Shown here piece after piece: positions 31,599 to 40,482 of a stretch of DNA of 64,000 bases (the first letter of the stretch is position 1; every line of letters begins with the position of its first letter). Origin of the DNA: an uncultured Pseudomonadota bacterium (GTDB taxonomy: Bacteria; Myxococcota_A; UBA9160; PR03); the NCBI GenBank assembly GCA_900696485.1, contig CAADGG010000075.1:1-64000 (forward strand), read 5' to 3'. The position numbers and the translations under genes were made by a program. The notes beneath the pieces were generated by a model, which saw only the letters and a program-made list of their open reading frames with translations, was not told the DNA's origin and did no database searches.

Positions 31599-34085
31599 CT
31601 AGAAGTCCATCCGCAGCAGGCGCCGCGACTGCTCGGCGTCGGCGGCGTCGGCCGCCGCCTCCTGCGGCTCGCTGCCGGCGAGGAAAGCCTGGAAGGAACC
31701 CCCGCTTTCGACCGCGAGCTTGCCGGTGGCAGGATCGACGCGTGCGTACGAGACGCCTTCAGGCACCGGGAAGTCCCGGACCGGACGTTCCGCGTGCGCG
31801 GCTTTCATGAACTCGATCCAGACCGGCAGGGCGGCGCGGCCGCCGGTCTCCTTCGTGCCGAGGACCTGGCGCTCATCGAAGCCGACCCAGACGCCGGCAG
31901 CCACGTCGGGCGAGAAGCCGACGAACCAGGCGTCTCCCTGGTCGTTGGTCGTCCCGGTCTTGCCAGCCAGCGGGCGGCCGAGCGCGCGTGCGCGACCGGC
32001 CGTGCCGCCCGGATGCTCGACCGGCGCGCGCAGCAGGTCGGCGATCAGGAACGCGTGCGCGGGATCGAGCGCCTGGCGCTCACCGTCGGCCGGCGGGGCC
32101 GGCGCGCTGCCCGGTGCGGCCGGCGACTCGAGCGACACGTTCTCGAGCAGCAAGCGGCCATCGCGATCGACGACCCGGCGGATGAAGATCGGCTCGACGC
32201 GCTGGCCGCCGGCGGCGAAGACGGCGTACGCCGACGTCAGCTCGAGCAGCGTCACGGGGCTCGTGCCGAGCGCGAGCGACGGATACGGGTCGATCGGCGA
32301 GCGGATGCCGCAGCGCCGGATGACGTCGATGATGGGCGGGATCCCGACGTCCAGCAGGATCCGGACCGCGACGTTGTTGAGCGACCGGGCGAGCGCTTCG
32401 CGCATCGGCAGCGGACCGCGGAAGCGGCGATCGTAGTTCTGCGGCTTCCAGACCTCGCCGGTGACGGGATCCACGTACACGACCTGGGCGTCGTTGACGA
32501 TCGTGGCCGCCGTGAAGCCGTGCTGGAGGGCGGCCGCATAGATGAAGGGCTTGAAGGCGGAGCCCGGCTGACGGCGCGCCTGCACCGCGCGGTCGAACTG
32601 ACTGCGTGCGGCGTCATAGCCGCCGACGATGGCGATCACCTCCTCGGTGCCGACATCGAGCGCGAACAGCGCCCCCTCGACCTCTGGCGTCTGGTCGAGC
32701 ACGAGGCGCATCGCGGCCCGCGCCGGTCCGGCTGGCTTCCGGGTCGGAGCGCTTTCGGCCTCGGACTCGTCCGCGACGCGGAAGCGGGCCACGTCCCCGA
32801 CCGAGAAGACCTGCGAGATCCGCGAGCGCGGGACCGAGACCTGCCGGACGTTCCGCCGTCGCGCCCACGTCGTGTCCTCGAGGTGCACGTCCCCAGACAC
32901 GCCGGGGGCGACGGCCACGCGCGCCCGCTTCGCAGCGTCGTCGACGTCGGTGACGACGCCGAGCAACGGCGTCCCGGCCGCGAGCGGCGCGTGCGCGGCC
33001 TCCGGCGTGCCGGCGACGGCAAGGTCGTTCTGCGCGCCGAGCGCGATCGCTTCGGCCGCGACGTCGCGCACCCGGCGCAGCGGTCCCTGCCAACCCTGGC
33101 GCCGATCGAGCGCGACCAGCCCGTCCCGCAGCGCCTGCTCGCCGGTCCGCTGCAGGTCGAGGTCCAGCGTCGTCTCGATCTGCAGGCCGCCGCGCAGCAC
33201 CTGATCCCCGCCGAGGCGGTCGAACAGCACGCGGCGAACCTCCTCGGTGAACCACGCGGCCGTCGCGAAGTCCTCGCGGTGCGGCAGGCCCGACAGGACC
33301 GGGGGCGTCTCCACCGCGGCGCGCCAGCTGGGCTCGTCGAGATGGCCGAGCTCGTGCATCCGGCCCAACACGTAGCGGCGACGCTCCTCCGCACGCTCCG
33401 GATTCACGTTGGGCGAGAAGCGTGACGGCGCCTTCGGCAGGCCCGCGAGCAGAGCACCCTCGGCGACGCTGAGCTCGCCGACCGACTTGCCGAAGTAGGT
33501 GCGCGCGGCCTCGCCGATCCCCCACGCGCCGGAGCCGAAATAGATCTGGTTCAGATAGAGCTCGAGGATCTCGTCCTTGTCGAGATGTTGCTCGATGCGC
33601 CGCGCGAGGATCAGTTCCTTGATCTTGCGGTCGTAGCGCCGCTCGGGGGTCAACAGCAGGCTCTTCACCAGCTGCTGCGTGATGGTGCTGGCGCCCTGCT
33701 CGATCTCGCCGGCCGTGAAATTGACGTACGCCGCCCGGACGATCGAGCGGATGTCGATGCCGCTGTGCTCGAAGAACGCGTCGTCCTCGCCGGACACGAA
33801 CGCGAGGATCACGTGACGAGGAATCTCGTCGAGCCGTACCAGCCGCCGGCGCTGGTCGAAGAACTCCCCGATCGGACGCCCATCGCGGGCGTAGACGGTG
33901 CTCGCCAGCGGCGGCCGGTAGTGGTCGATCCGCTCGATGTCCGGCAGGTCCCGGATCATGACCTGGTAGAGCAGGAAGGCCGCCCCGGCCGCCGCGGCGA
34001 CGCCGAGGCCCGCCAGCGCGATCAGCCCGACGGTGATCCGCATCAGGACCCTCGCCAGGGTTCGCAGCAGGAATCGCATGGTCAT
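31599..34085 (-). CDS. mrcA: Penicillin-binding protein 1A (bifunctional peptidoglycan synthase)
   Basis: The 828-aa class A PBP polymerises and cross-links peptidoglycan. An N-terminal anchor (LIALAGLGVAAAAGAAFLLY) precedes the glycosyltransferase domain with the catalytic Glu in SGEDDAFFEHSG and EQGASTITQQLVKSLLL. An OB-like insert follows, then the transpeptidase with SxxK in RQPGSAFKPF, SxN in ARSLNN and KTG in AGKTGTTNDQGDAW. Length and order are standard. ATG 34079 is an alternative start two codons in. The histidine kinase follows downstream; a 198-bp palindromic element lies just upstream of the start. Confidence 0.95.
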   Translation of the reverse strand: MTMRFLLRTLARVLMRITVGLIALAGLGVAAAAGAAFLLYQVMIRDLPDIERIDHYRPPLASTVYARDGRPIGEFFDQRRRLVRLDEIPRHVILAFVSGEDDAFFEHSGIDIRSIVRAAYVNFTAGEIEQGASTITQQLVKSLLLTPERRYDRKIKELILARRIEQHLDKDEILELYLNQIYFGSGAWGIGEAARTYFGKSVGELSVAEGALLAGLPKAPSRFSPNVNPERAEERRRYVLGRMHELGHLDEPSWRAAVETPPVLSGLPHREDFATAAWFTEEVRRVLFDRLGGDQVLRGGLQIETTLDLDLQRTGEQALRDGLVALDRRQGWQGPLRRVRDVAAEAIALGAQNDLAVAGTPEAAHAPLAAGTPLLGVVTDVDDAAKRARVAVAPGVSGDVHLEDTTWARRRNVRQVSVPRSRISQVFSVGDVARFRVADESEAESAPTRKPAGPARAAMRLVLDQTPEVEGALFALDVGTEEVIAIVGGYDAARSQFDRAVQARRQPGSAFKPFIYAAALQHGFTAATIVNDAQVVYVDPVTGEVWKPQNYDRRFRGPLPMREALARSLNNVAVRILLDVGIPPIIDVIRRCGIRSPIDPYPSLALGTSPVTLLELTSAYAVFAAGGQRVEPIFIRRVVDRDGRLLLENVSLESPAAPGSAPAPPADGERQALDPAHAFLIADLLRAPVEHPGGTAGRARALGRPLAGKTGTTNDQGDAWFVGFSPDVAAGVWVGFDERQVLGTKETGGRAALPVWIEFMKAAHAERPVRDFPVPEGVSYARVDPATGKLAVESGGSFQAFLAGSEPQEAAADAADAEQSRRLLRMDF

Positions 34086-34106
34086 CCCCCGGGACTGCGC
34101 TGCAGG

Positions 34107-34304
34107 CTAGTGTCCTGTCTCAGAAGTTCGCCGTCGCATGATCACGGCGCTCCTCCTGGCTGGGTGTGCACCGAGATCGCGTCTCCGGGCCGCTCGCAAG
34201 GCGCGCGACCGAGGCATAGCCGTCGCTACGGCGAGGGAGCGCAACGCGGCGAGCGGCCCGGAGACGCGGTCGAATGCAGGCGAACTCCTGAGATAGGACA
34301 CTAG
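34107..34304. repeat. Nested palindromic (MITE-like) element
   Basis: Outer inverted repeats of 26 nt (34107-34132 and 34279-34304, two mismatches; tips CTAGTGTCCT and AGGACACTAG) enclose a perfect 19-bp inverted repeat (34179-34197 and 34249-34267, GCGTCTCCGGGCCGCTCGC). A small central hairpin (34219-34232) lies inside that. No protein is encoded. It fills the 307-bp gap between the divergent PBP1A and gshB genes. The layout suggests a non-autonomous mobile element or a REP-like unit. Confidence 0.75.
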
Positions 34305-34392
34305 CAAGAGCCGCCGGAGCTGACGACGCGGCGGACGTGGCTCGGCGCCCGCTGTCTGCGCTAACGCTTGGCGGCACCCCGGAGGCAAGCAC

Positions 34393-35370
34393 GTGTCGCC
34401 TGGAACGCTCTCGATGCTGTTCGTGATGGACCCGATCGGGTCCATCGACATCGCGAAGGACACGACTTTCGCCCTGATGCTCGCGGCCCAGCAGCGCGGA
34501 CACCGCGTTCTCTACTGCGAGCTCGCGGAGCTCTCCGTCGACGATGGCCGCGCCGTCGCGCGGATCCAGCCGGTCGAGTTGCGGCGTGAGCCCGGACGTC
34601 ACGCCACACTCGGCGCGCCGCGCACCGTGGTGCTGGACGATGAGCTGGATCTCGTCTGGCAACGCAAGGATCCTCCCGTCGACCAGGATTTCATCACCGC
34701 GACGCAGATCCTCGCGCTGTGCAAACGCGCGCTGGTCCTGAACCGACCCGACACGGTGATCTGGGCCAACGAGAAGCTGTACGCGCTCGGCTTTGCCGAC
34801 TTGATGCCGGAAACGCGCGTGACACGCCGGATCCCCGAACTGGTCGACTTCCTCGCCAAGCGGGGCGGCGAGATGATCGTGAAGCCGCTCGGGGGCAAGG
34901 GCGGCGAAGGCGTCTTCCATGTGCGTCACGACGACCGCAACCTGTTCTCGATCCTCGAGACCGCGACCGGCTTCGGAACCTGCTGGGCGATGGCGCAGCA
35001 GTACCTCCCGGCCATTCGCGAGGGCGACAAACGCATCCTGCTCGTCGACGGCGAGCCGCTCGGCGCGTTGCTGCGCGTGCCGGCCGCCGGCGAGACCCGC
35101 GCGAATCTGCACGTCGGCGGCAGCGCCGTCCGGGCTCCCATCGACGCCCGGGATCTCCGCATCATCGAACGCCTCCGGCCCGCCCTGCAACGCGATGGCC
35201 TGTTCTTCGTCGGCATCGATGTCATCGGCGGCATGCTGACGGAGGTGAACGTCACGAGCCCCACGGGGATCCAGGAGATCGATGCGCTCGAGGGCGTCTG
35301 TCTCGGGGACCGCGTGATCGCGGCGGCCGAGGCGCGGGCGCGCCGGCACCGTGCGGCTCGCGGCCTCTGA
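34393..35370 (+). CDS. gshB: Glutathione synthase
   Basis: GshB joins gamma-glutamylcysteine and glycine using ATP. The GTG at 34393 has GGAGG 7 nt upstream and gives 325 aa. The sequence shows MLFVMDPIGSIDIAKDTTFA, WQRKDPPVDQDFITATQIL, VIVK-type MIVKPLGGKGGEGVF (ATP-grasp), AQQYLPAIREGDKRILLVDG and FVGIDVIGGMLTEVNVTSPT, with the metal-binding Glu and Asn. Length and motifs are canonical. It stands alone; no gshA is in the window. Confidence 0.96.
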   Translation: MSPGTLSMLFVMDPIGSIDIAKDTTFALMLAAQQRGHRVLYCELAELSVDDGRAVARIQPVELRREPGRHATLGAPRTVVLDDELDLVWQRKDPPVDQDFITATQILALCKRALVLNRPDTVIWANEKLYALGFADLMPETRVTRRIPELVDFLAKRGGEMIVKPLGGKGGEGVFHVRHDDRNLFSILETATGFGTCWAMAQQYLPAIREGDKRILLVDGEPLGALLRVPAAGETRANLHVGGSAVRAPIDARDLRIIERLRPALQRDGLFFVGIDVIGGMLTEVNVTSPTGIQEIDALEGVCLGDRVIAAAEARARRHRAARGL

Positions 35371-35430
35371 CGCCTGCTCGCCAATCCGGCGTCGAGTCGC
35401 AGCTCCTCGCGCTAAACCATCGAAAATTCA

Positions 35431-35459
35431 TTGACACCCACGGGGGATGGGGGCACACT
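35431..35459 (+). promoter_or_regulatory. Sigma70-like promoter of the H1-like gene
   Basis: A consensus -35 TTGACA (35431-35436), 17-nt spacer and CACACT (35454-35459) follow an A-rich stretch (gaaaattca). The -10 matches the consensus at three of six positions. The transcript would have a leader of about 110 nt. Confidence 0.5.
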
Positions 35460-35574
35460 TCCGGCTGTCGCCGCGGCTCCGACACCCCAGCTCGCGGCCT
35501 CTCCTCCAGTGCCTGTGCAGCGCGCTTCCTCGGGATCCAACCGGAGGAACCAATCGATAGGAGAGTGACCGCTC

Positions 35575-35949
35575 ATGGCTACCAAGATTGCGAAGACCGG
35601 CATCACCCGTGAACGCGGGTGGCTCTATTACCTCGACAAGAAGGGCGACGTCAGTCGGGCGAAGATGGCCCGTGGCGGCGGCAAGACCCGGAAGGCCAAG
35701 CCGCAGGTCGTGACGAAGGTCGGCGTGACGCGCGAGACCGGCTTCCTGTACTTCATCGACAAGGACGGCGATGTCGCGAAGACACGGATGGCGAAGCCGG
35801 GCGCGCGCCGCAGCACCGCCAAGCGCAGCGCCAAGCGGGCCAGCAGCGCCCGGCGAACCGGCGGCGCGAAGCGCGCGACGCCGCGCAAGGCGACGCGGAC
35901 CTCGCGCAAGCCGGCGGCTCGCCGCACGACGCGGCGAGTGCGGCGCTAG
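35575..35949 (+). CDS. Histone-H1-like basic protein with duplicated aromatic repeat
   Basis: The 124-aa product has two parts. The first 75 residues are two copies of an approximately 25-residue unit: GITRERGWLYYLDKKGDVSR (then AKMARGG), and GVTRETGFLYFIDKDGDVAK (then TRMAKPG). The rest is a Lys/Arg/Ala/Ser/Thr-rich tail (KRSAKRASSARR, ATPRKATRTSRKPAARRTTR) like eukaryotic H1 tails and bacterial Hc1/AlgP-type proteins. A nucleoid or RNA-binding role is likely from composition. The aromatic repeat looks like a small beta-hairpin module; I know it only as a hypothetical family. It has its own promoter-like sequence and a GGAGAG site. Confidence 0.78.
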   Translation: MATKIAKTGITRERGWLYYLDKKGDVSRAKMARGGGKTRKAKPQVVTKVGVTRETGFLYFIDKDGDVAKTRMAKPGARRSTAKRSAKRASSARRTGGAKRATPRKATRTSRKPAARRTTRRVRR

Positions 35950-36041
35950 CCCCAGCACCGGGTCGGCAGGCCGGATGCGTCCGGCCTGCCGACCGCGCGG
36001 CCCTCGCGCGGACGCGAACTCGGGCATCGGGAATCCCGGTT

Positions 36042-37556
36042 ATGATCCCACGCGTGCCGGACGAGCAAAGCGACACGCGGAACACACTTCCGCTCCCCCT
36101 CGAACGCGGCGATGAGCCCTACTCGCTGCTGATCGTCGACGACGAGGTCGGCATCCTCGAGAGCCTCGAGCTGACTCTCGGTGACGACTACCGTGTGTTC
36201 ACCGCGACGACGGGACAGCAGGGCCTCGAGATCCTCGACCACGAGCCGATCGCCTTGGTGATCGCGGATCAGGTCCTGCCCGGCATGACCGGCGTCGAAT
36301 TCCTCGAAAGGGTCATCGATCGCAATCCGACGGCGATCCGGATGATGCTGACCGGGTACGCGGATCTCGCGTCGATCGTCCGCGCCGTCAACGAGGGCCG
36401 GATCTATCGCTATATCGCGAAGCCCTGGGATCCCGATTCGCTGCGCCTCGACGTGCGGCGTGCGCTCGAAACGTACGGGCTCGCCACGGAGAACGTCCAG
36501 CTCGCCGCGGCGCTGCGGGACGCCAACGAGCGGCTGCGCGCCGAGAATCTGTACCTGCGTCGCGAGGTCGAGCGCCGCTACGCGTTCGAGAGCCTGATCG
36601 GATCGAGCGCAGCGATGCACCGGGTCTTCGAAGTGATGGAGAAGGTCGCGAGCACCGATGCCACGGTGCTGATCAGCGGCGAGACCGGAACCGGCAAGGA
36701 TCTCGTCGCGCGCGCGATCCATTACTCCGGATCGCGCAAGGCCGCCCGCTTCGTCGCGCAGAACTGTGGGGCGCTGCCGGACACGCTGCTCGAGAGCGAA
36801 CTGTTCGGCCACAAGCGGGGCGCCTTCACCGGCGCTCACGAGGACAAGAAGGGGCTCTTCGAGCTCGCGCACGGCGGTGCGATCTTCCTCGACGAGATCG
36901 GCGAAACCAACATGAGCATGCAGGTCCGCCTGCTACGCGTGCTGCAGGACGGAGAGATCCGGTCGCTCGGAGCCTCGGACGTGCGACACGTGGACGTGCG
37001 CGTGATCGCGGCCACCAACCGGGATCTGCGCAAACTCGTCACGGAAGGACGTTTCCGCGAGGACCTGTACTACCGGTTGAGAGTCGTCGAGATCTGGATT
37101 CCGCCACTGCGCGAGCGTCGCGAGGACATCCCGGTGCTGGCCCATCACTTCCTCGAACTCGCCACTGCGCGCATGGGCCGGCGTATCAAAGGCTTCACCA
37201 ACGCCGCCATGGATCGGCTGGTGGCCGCCGAATGGAGCGGCAACGTGCGCGAACTCGAGAACGAGATCGAGCGTGTCGTGGCGCTGGCCGGGGACGCCGA
37301 CACCGTCACGCTCGACATGCTCTCGGAGCACGTCCGCGGACGGCCCGCCGCCGACGAGGGGACCTCCGACGTCGAGCTTCCGGTCTTCGACTGGGACCTC
37401 AATCGCTCCGTCGACGAACTGAAGCGGCGCATGATCCAGCGCGCGCTCGCGGAGGCCGGCAGCAAGAGCAAGGCGAGTGAACGCCTCGGCATCCCGCGCC
37501 AGTCGCTGCAGAAGATGATGAAGCGCCTCGGCATGAGCGACACGGGCGGGGAGTGA
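36042..37556 (+). CDS. Sigma-54-dependent response regulator (NtrC family)
   Basis: The 504-aa protein has three domains. The receiver (about 27-140) has LLIVDDEVGILESL, the phospho-acceptor Asp in VIADQVLPGMTG and the Lys in YIAKPWD. The AAA+ domain has Walker A GETGTGKDL, the sigma-54 contact KRGAFTGAHEDKKG, Walker B GGAIFLDEIGE and the sensor-II region WSGNVRELENEIERV. The C-terminal Fis-type HTH reads KSKASERLGIPRQSLQKMMK. The ATG overlaps a TATGAT box; GTG 36054, four codons in, is 7 nt past that box and may be the true leaderless start. The kinase at 30708 is a candidate partner. Confidence 0.95.
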   Translation: MIPRVPDEQSDTRNTLPLPLERGDEPYSLLIVDDEVGILESLELTLGDDYRVFTATTGQQGLEILDHEPIALVIADQVLPGMTGVEFLERVIDRNPTAIRMMLTGYADLASIVRAVNEGRIYRYIAKPWDPDSLRLDVRRALETYGLATENVQLAAALRDANERLRAENLYLRREVERRYAFESLIGSSAAMHRVFEVMEKVASTDATVLISGETGTGKDLVARAIHYSGSRKAARFVAQNCGALPDTLLESELFGHKRGAFTGAHEDKKGLFELAHGGAIFLDEIGETNMSMQVRLLRVLQDGEIRSLGASDVRHVDVRVIAATNRDLRKLVTEGRFREDLYYRLRVVEIWIPPLRERREDIPVLAHHFLELATARMGRRIKGFTNAAMDRLVAAEWSGNVRELENEIERVVALAGDADTVTLDMLSEHVRGRPAADEGTSDVELPVFDWDLNRSVDELKRRMIQRALAEAGSKSKASERLGIPRQSLQKMMKRLGMSDTGGE

Positions 37557-37593
37557 CACCCGCGCGCGTGAGCGCGCCGCGTGCCCGGGCCGG

Positions 37594-38838
37594 TCAGGGC
37601 CGCGCGGCGTGCGCGCCCTCCCGCACCTCGACCTGCGCCCGGGTGAAGGCCGGCGCATCGTTGCGTCGATAGGGCCAGGGGTTTCCGCCGAGCTCGCTCA
37701 GCAAGGCCCGGACGAAGGCGTCCTGCTTGCGGCGCGCGGCCTCGATCGGCAGACCGCGATTGAGCACGGCGAAGTACACGAGTCCGTGACGTCTGGTGTG
37801 CAACGCACCGGCCAGCGCGCAGGCCCCGTACGAACCGTAGGTTCCCGTCTTCGCGACGACGACGCCACGCTCGTCCGGGCCGTCGAGGCGGCGGCGGAGC
37901 GTACCGTCGTCGATGCCGGCCACCGGCAGCACGTCGGCGAGGTCGTAGCCGTACGGCGCGAGTTCACGCTGCAGCATGCGGAGCATCGCGACGGCCGCGC
38001 GCGGACTCATGCGGTTGGCGCGGTGCGCGCCGGCCCCATCGCCGAGCCGCAGCTCGGCGCGCCAGGCTTCCGGCAGCGTGGCGCGCACGTTCGCCTGGAC
38101 CGCTTCGATGCCGCCGGTGGCCTCCGCCAGGCGCGAGAAGATGTTGTTCGAGTAGCCATTGAGCGCCTTCACCAGCGGCACCAGCGGTTCGGAGCGGTGC
38201 GTGACGAGAAGCTGCCGGCCGGGCGCGGGCGACGCCGGGGCGGCGGCCGTGAAACGCAGCCGGGGTTGCGCGGTCAGGTCCGATCCGGTCGCCTCGCGTA
38301 CGGCCTGCCAGGCGGCGGGCGGAACTCCGCCCTCGAGCGCGCGGCGCAGGCGCTGCGCCACCGCCGTCGCCTCCCAGTTGAACAGCAGCGGTCCGGTGAC
38401 GACGAGCGTACCGGCCACCTGGCGGAGCCCGATCTCGTGCAGCGTGAGCGCGACGAGCAGCAGGTTCTCGTCGACGAAGAACGGATCGCCGGAGCCCTCG
38501 ACCACCAGCGGTCCGGCGACGGCTCCCGCGCGCACCGGGCCGCCGGCCAGGAATCGCGTCTCGAAACGATGCTCCGGTCCGAGTTCGCGGAGCAGCGCCA
38601 GCGTGGTCGGAATCTTCGACACCGATGCCGGATGGACCGCGCGTGCCGCCTCCTGCGCCACCAGCACGGTCCCCGCTTCGGTTTCGACGTACACGCCTTG
38701 ATCGGCCCCGACCAGCACGCGCGCGCGTTCGACGAGGTCGGCAGCGGCCGCGAACGGTGCGAGCACGGTGAAGAGCAGCAGGGACGCCGCGAGGCGTCGC
38801 ACCGATCGGCCCGCGAGCGCTTCCTCCTCATGCGTCAC
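37594..38838 (-). CDS. dacB: D-alanyl-D-alanine carboxypeptidase/endopeptidase, S13 (DacB/PBP4-like)
   Basis: From GTG 38838 the product is about 414 aa (GTG 38868, in frame, would overlap galE by 16 nt). It has a signal peptide (LAASLLLFTVLAPFAAAA) and the three penicillin-binding motifs: SxxK in PASVSKIPTTL, SxN in NGYSNNIFS and KTG in VVAKTGTYGSYG. EGSGDPFFVDENLLLVAL and a large insert between motifs match the S13 family. It trims D-Ala or cleaves cross-links in the periplasm. The protein is somewhat shorter than E. coli DacB. It follows galE by 14 bp on the same strand. Confidence 0.88.
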   Translation of the reverse strand: MTHEEEALAGRSVRRLAASLLLFTVLAPFAAAADLVERARVLVGADQGVYVETEAGTVLVAQEAARAVHPASVSKIPTTLALLRELGPEHRFETRFLAGGPVRAGAVAGPLVVEGSGDPFFVDENLLLVALTLHEIGLRQVAGTLVVTGPLLFNWEATAVAQRLRRALEGGVPPAAWQAVREATGSDLTAQPRLRFTAAAPASPAPGRQLLVTHRSEPLVPLVKALNGYSNNIFSRLAEATGGIEAVQANVRATLPEAWRAELRLGDGAGAHRANRMSPRAAVAMLRMLQRELAPYGYDLADVLPVAGIDDGTLRRRLDGPDERGVVVAKTGTYGSYGACALAGALHTRRHGLVYFAVLNRGLPIEAARRKQDAFVRALLSELGGNPWPYRRNDAPAFTRAQVEVREGAHAARP

Positions 38839-38852
38839 CCGGCCGGCGTGCG

Positions 38853-39836
38853 TCACAGCCCGCGCCACCTGCGCAGCCAGTCCCAGGCGTTGCCGACGAT
38901 GGTATCGAGCTCGGAATGACGCGGCGTCCAGCCGAACGCGTCGCGGAAGCGACGCGAGTCCGCGACGAGGACCGCCGGATCCCCAGGCCGTCGAGCGGCC
39001 TCCTGCACCGGGACCGGGCGTCCGGTGACACGCTCGACCGACGCGAGCACGGCGCGGATCGAGTGCCCCCCGCCGGTCCCGAGGTTGAAGCAGCCGCCCT
39101 CGCCGCCGGCCAACAGCGCCTCGATGCCGAGTCGGTGCGCGTCGGCGAGGTCACGGACGTGGATGTAGTCACGGATGCAGGTGCCGTCAGGTGTCGGCCA
39201 GTCGCTGCCGAAGATCTGGAGCGCCGGACGCAGGCCCGCCGCCGCTTCGAGCGCCAACGGGATCAGGTGCGTCTCCGGATCGTGACGCTCGCCGAGGCCG
39301 TTGTCCGGATCGGCGCCGCTGGCGTTGAAGTAGCGCAGCGCCATCCACGAGAGCCGGTGCGCGCGCCCGGCATCCGCGAGCATGCGCTCGATCATCAGCT
39401 TGGACGCGCCGTAGGGATTCTCCGGGCACAGCGGGACGTCCTCGACGATCGGCTGCACGTCCGAGCTGCCGTACACCGCGGCCGTCGAGGACAACACGAA
39501 GGCGCGCACGTCGTGGGCCAGCGCGGTATCGATCAACACCGCCGAGGCGGCCATGTTGTTGCGGTAGTAGCGCAGCGGCAGCGCCACGGACTCCGGCACG
39601 GAGATCGACGCCGCGAAGTGCAGCACCCCGTCGAACGGCCCGTGCTCGGCGAAGACGCGTCCCAACGCGATCGGATCGCCGACGTCGGCGCGGACCAGCG
39701 GAGCCCCCTGGACGGCGTCCTCGAAGCCGGCCCGCAGATCGTCGAGCACGACCGCCTCGTGGCCGGCCTGCCGGAGCGTGCGCAAAGCATGGCTCCCGAC
39801 GTACCCGGCTCCCCCCGTCACGAGCAAGCGAGTCAT
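38853..39836 (-). CDS. galE: UDP-glucose 4-epimerase
   Basis: This extended short-chain dehydrogenase interconverts UDP-glucose and UDP-galactose with bound NAD+. The 327-aa product shows LVTGGAGYVGSHALR, HFAASISVPESV, the catalytic VLSSTAAVYG...NPYGASKLMIERM (Ser/Thr-Tyr-Lys), LRYFNASGADPDNG and PDGTCIRDYIHVRDLADAH, a GalE signature. It shares a strand and close spacing with dacB, and diverges from the alkyltransferase gene with 53 bp between the starts. It supplies galactosyl donors for surface polysaccharide. Confidence 0.95.
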   Translation of the reverse strand: MTRLLVTGGAGYVGSHALRTLRQAGHEAVVLDDLRAGFEDAVQGAPLVRADVGDPIALGRVFAEHGPFDGVLHFAASISVPESVALPLRYYRNNMAASAVLIDTALAHDVRAFVLSSTAAVYGSSDVQPIVEDVPLCPENPYGASKLMIERMLADAGRAHRLSWMALRYFNASGADPDNGLGERHDPETHLIPLALEAAAGLRPALQIFGSDWPTPDGTCIRDYIHVRDLADAHRLGIEALLAGGEGGCFNLGTGGGHSIRAVLASVERVTGRPVPVQEAARRPGDPAVLVADSRRFRDAFGWTPRHSELDTIVGNAWDWLRRWRGL

Positions 39837-39889
39837 TTTCCTCCCGGGCCTCCCCCGACGCCGGCCGCCCGTGGTATGGTGACGGTCTG

Positions 39890-40456
39890 ATGGCGAGCGT
39901 CGAGTCCACCACGCCCGAAGCGTGCGGTCCCGTGGACCTGATCCACACGGCCCGTGTCGAGTCCCCCATCGGCGTCTTGCACCTGGCGTCGACCGCGCAG
40001 GGGCTCGCGTATCTGGGCTTGCCGCGGGCCGGTGGTCGTGGCTTCGCCGGCTGGCGGGCCCGTTTCGCGCCGAGGGCCCGATGCGAGGCGGCTTTCGCTC
40101 CGCACCGCGAGGCGATCCGCCAGGTCCTCGAGTACCTGGACGGCAAACGCACCCGCTTCGAGCTGCCGCTGGATCTGCGCGGGACCCCCTTCCAGCGCGC
40201 GGTGTGGCATGCGCTGCTCGAGATTCCCTACGGCCAGACGCGGAGCTACGGCGACATCGCCCGCGCGCTCGGGCGACCCGGCGCGATGCGCGCCGTCGGG
40301 AGCGCCAACGGGGCCAACTCGGTGCCGCTGATCGTGCCGTGTCACCGCGTGATCGCTGCGGGCGGCAGACTCGGCGGCTTCGGCGGCGGCCTCGAACTCA
40401 AGCGCCGGCTGCTCGCGATGGAGCAGTCGCTTCGGCACCAGGACAGCCTCCTGTAG
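39890..40456 (+). CDS. ogt: Methylated-DNA--protein-cysteine S-methyltransferase
   Basis: The 188-aa suicide repair protein takes alkyl groups from O6-alkylguanine onto its cysteine. It has VESPIGVLHLAS near the N-terminus, GTPFQRAVWHALLEIPYGQT, the HTH region SYGDIARALGRPGAMRAVGS, the reactive IVPCHRVIAAGG and GGGLELKRRLLAME. Motifs and length are typical of Ogt. There is no Shine-Dalgarno; a TATGGT box (39875-39880) 9 nt before the ATG suggests an almost leaderless transcript. Confidence 0.96.
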   Translation: MASVESTTPEACGPVDLIHTARVESPIGVLHLASTAQGLAYLGLPRAGGRGFAGWRARFAPRARCEAAFAPHREAIRQVLEYLDGKRTRFELPLDLRGTPFQRAVWHALLEIPYGQTRSYGDIARALGRPGAMRAVGSANGANSVPLIVPCHRVIAAGGRLGGFGGGLELKRRLLAMEQSLRHQDSLL

Positions 40457-40482
40457 TCCCGTTTCGCGTCGAGCGAGCCGCG

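Noticed and set aside
34107..34304. CRISPR-like array
   Set aside because: The repeats are inverted and nested, not direct and regularly spaced, and there are no cas genes in the window.
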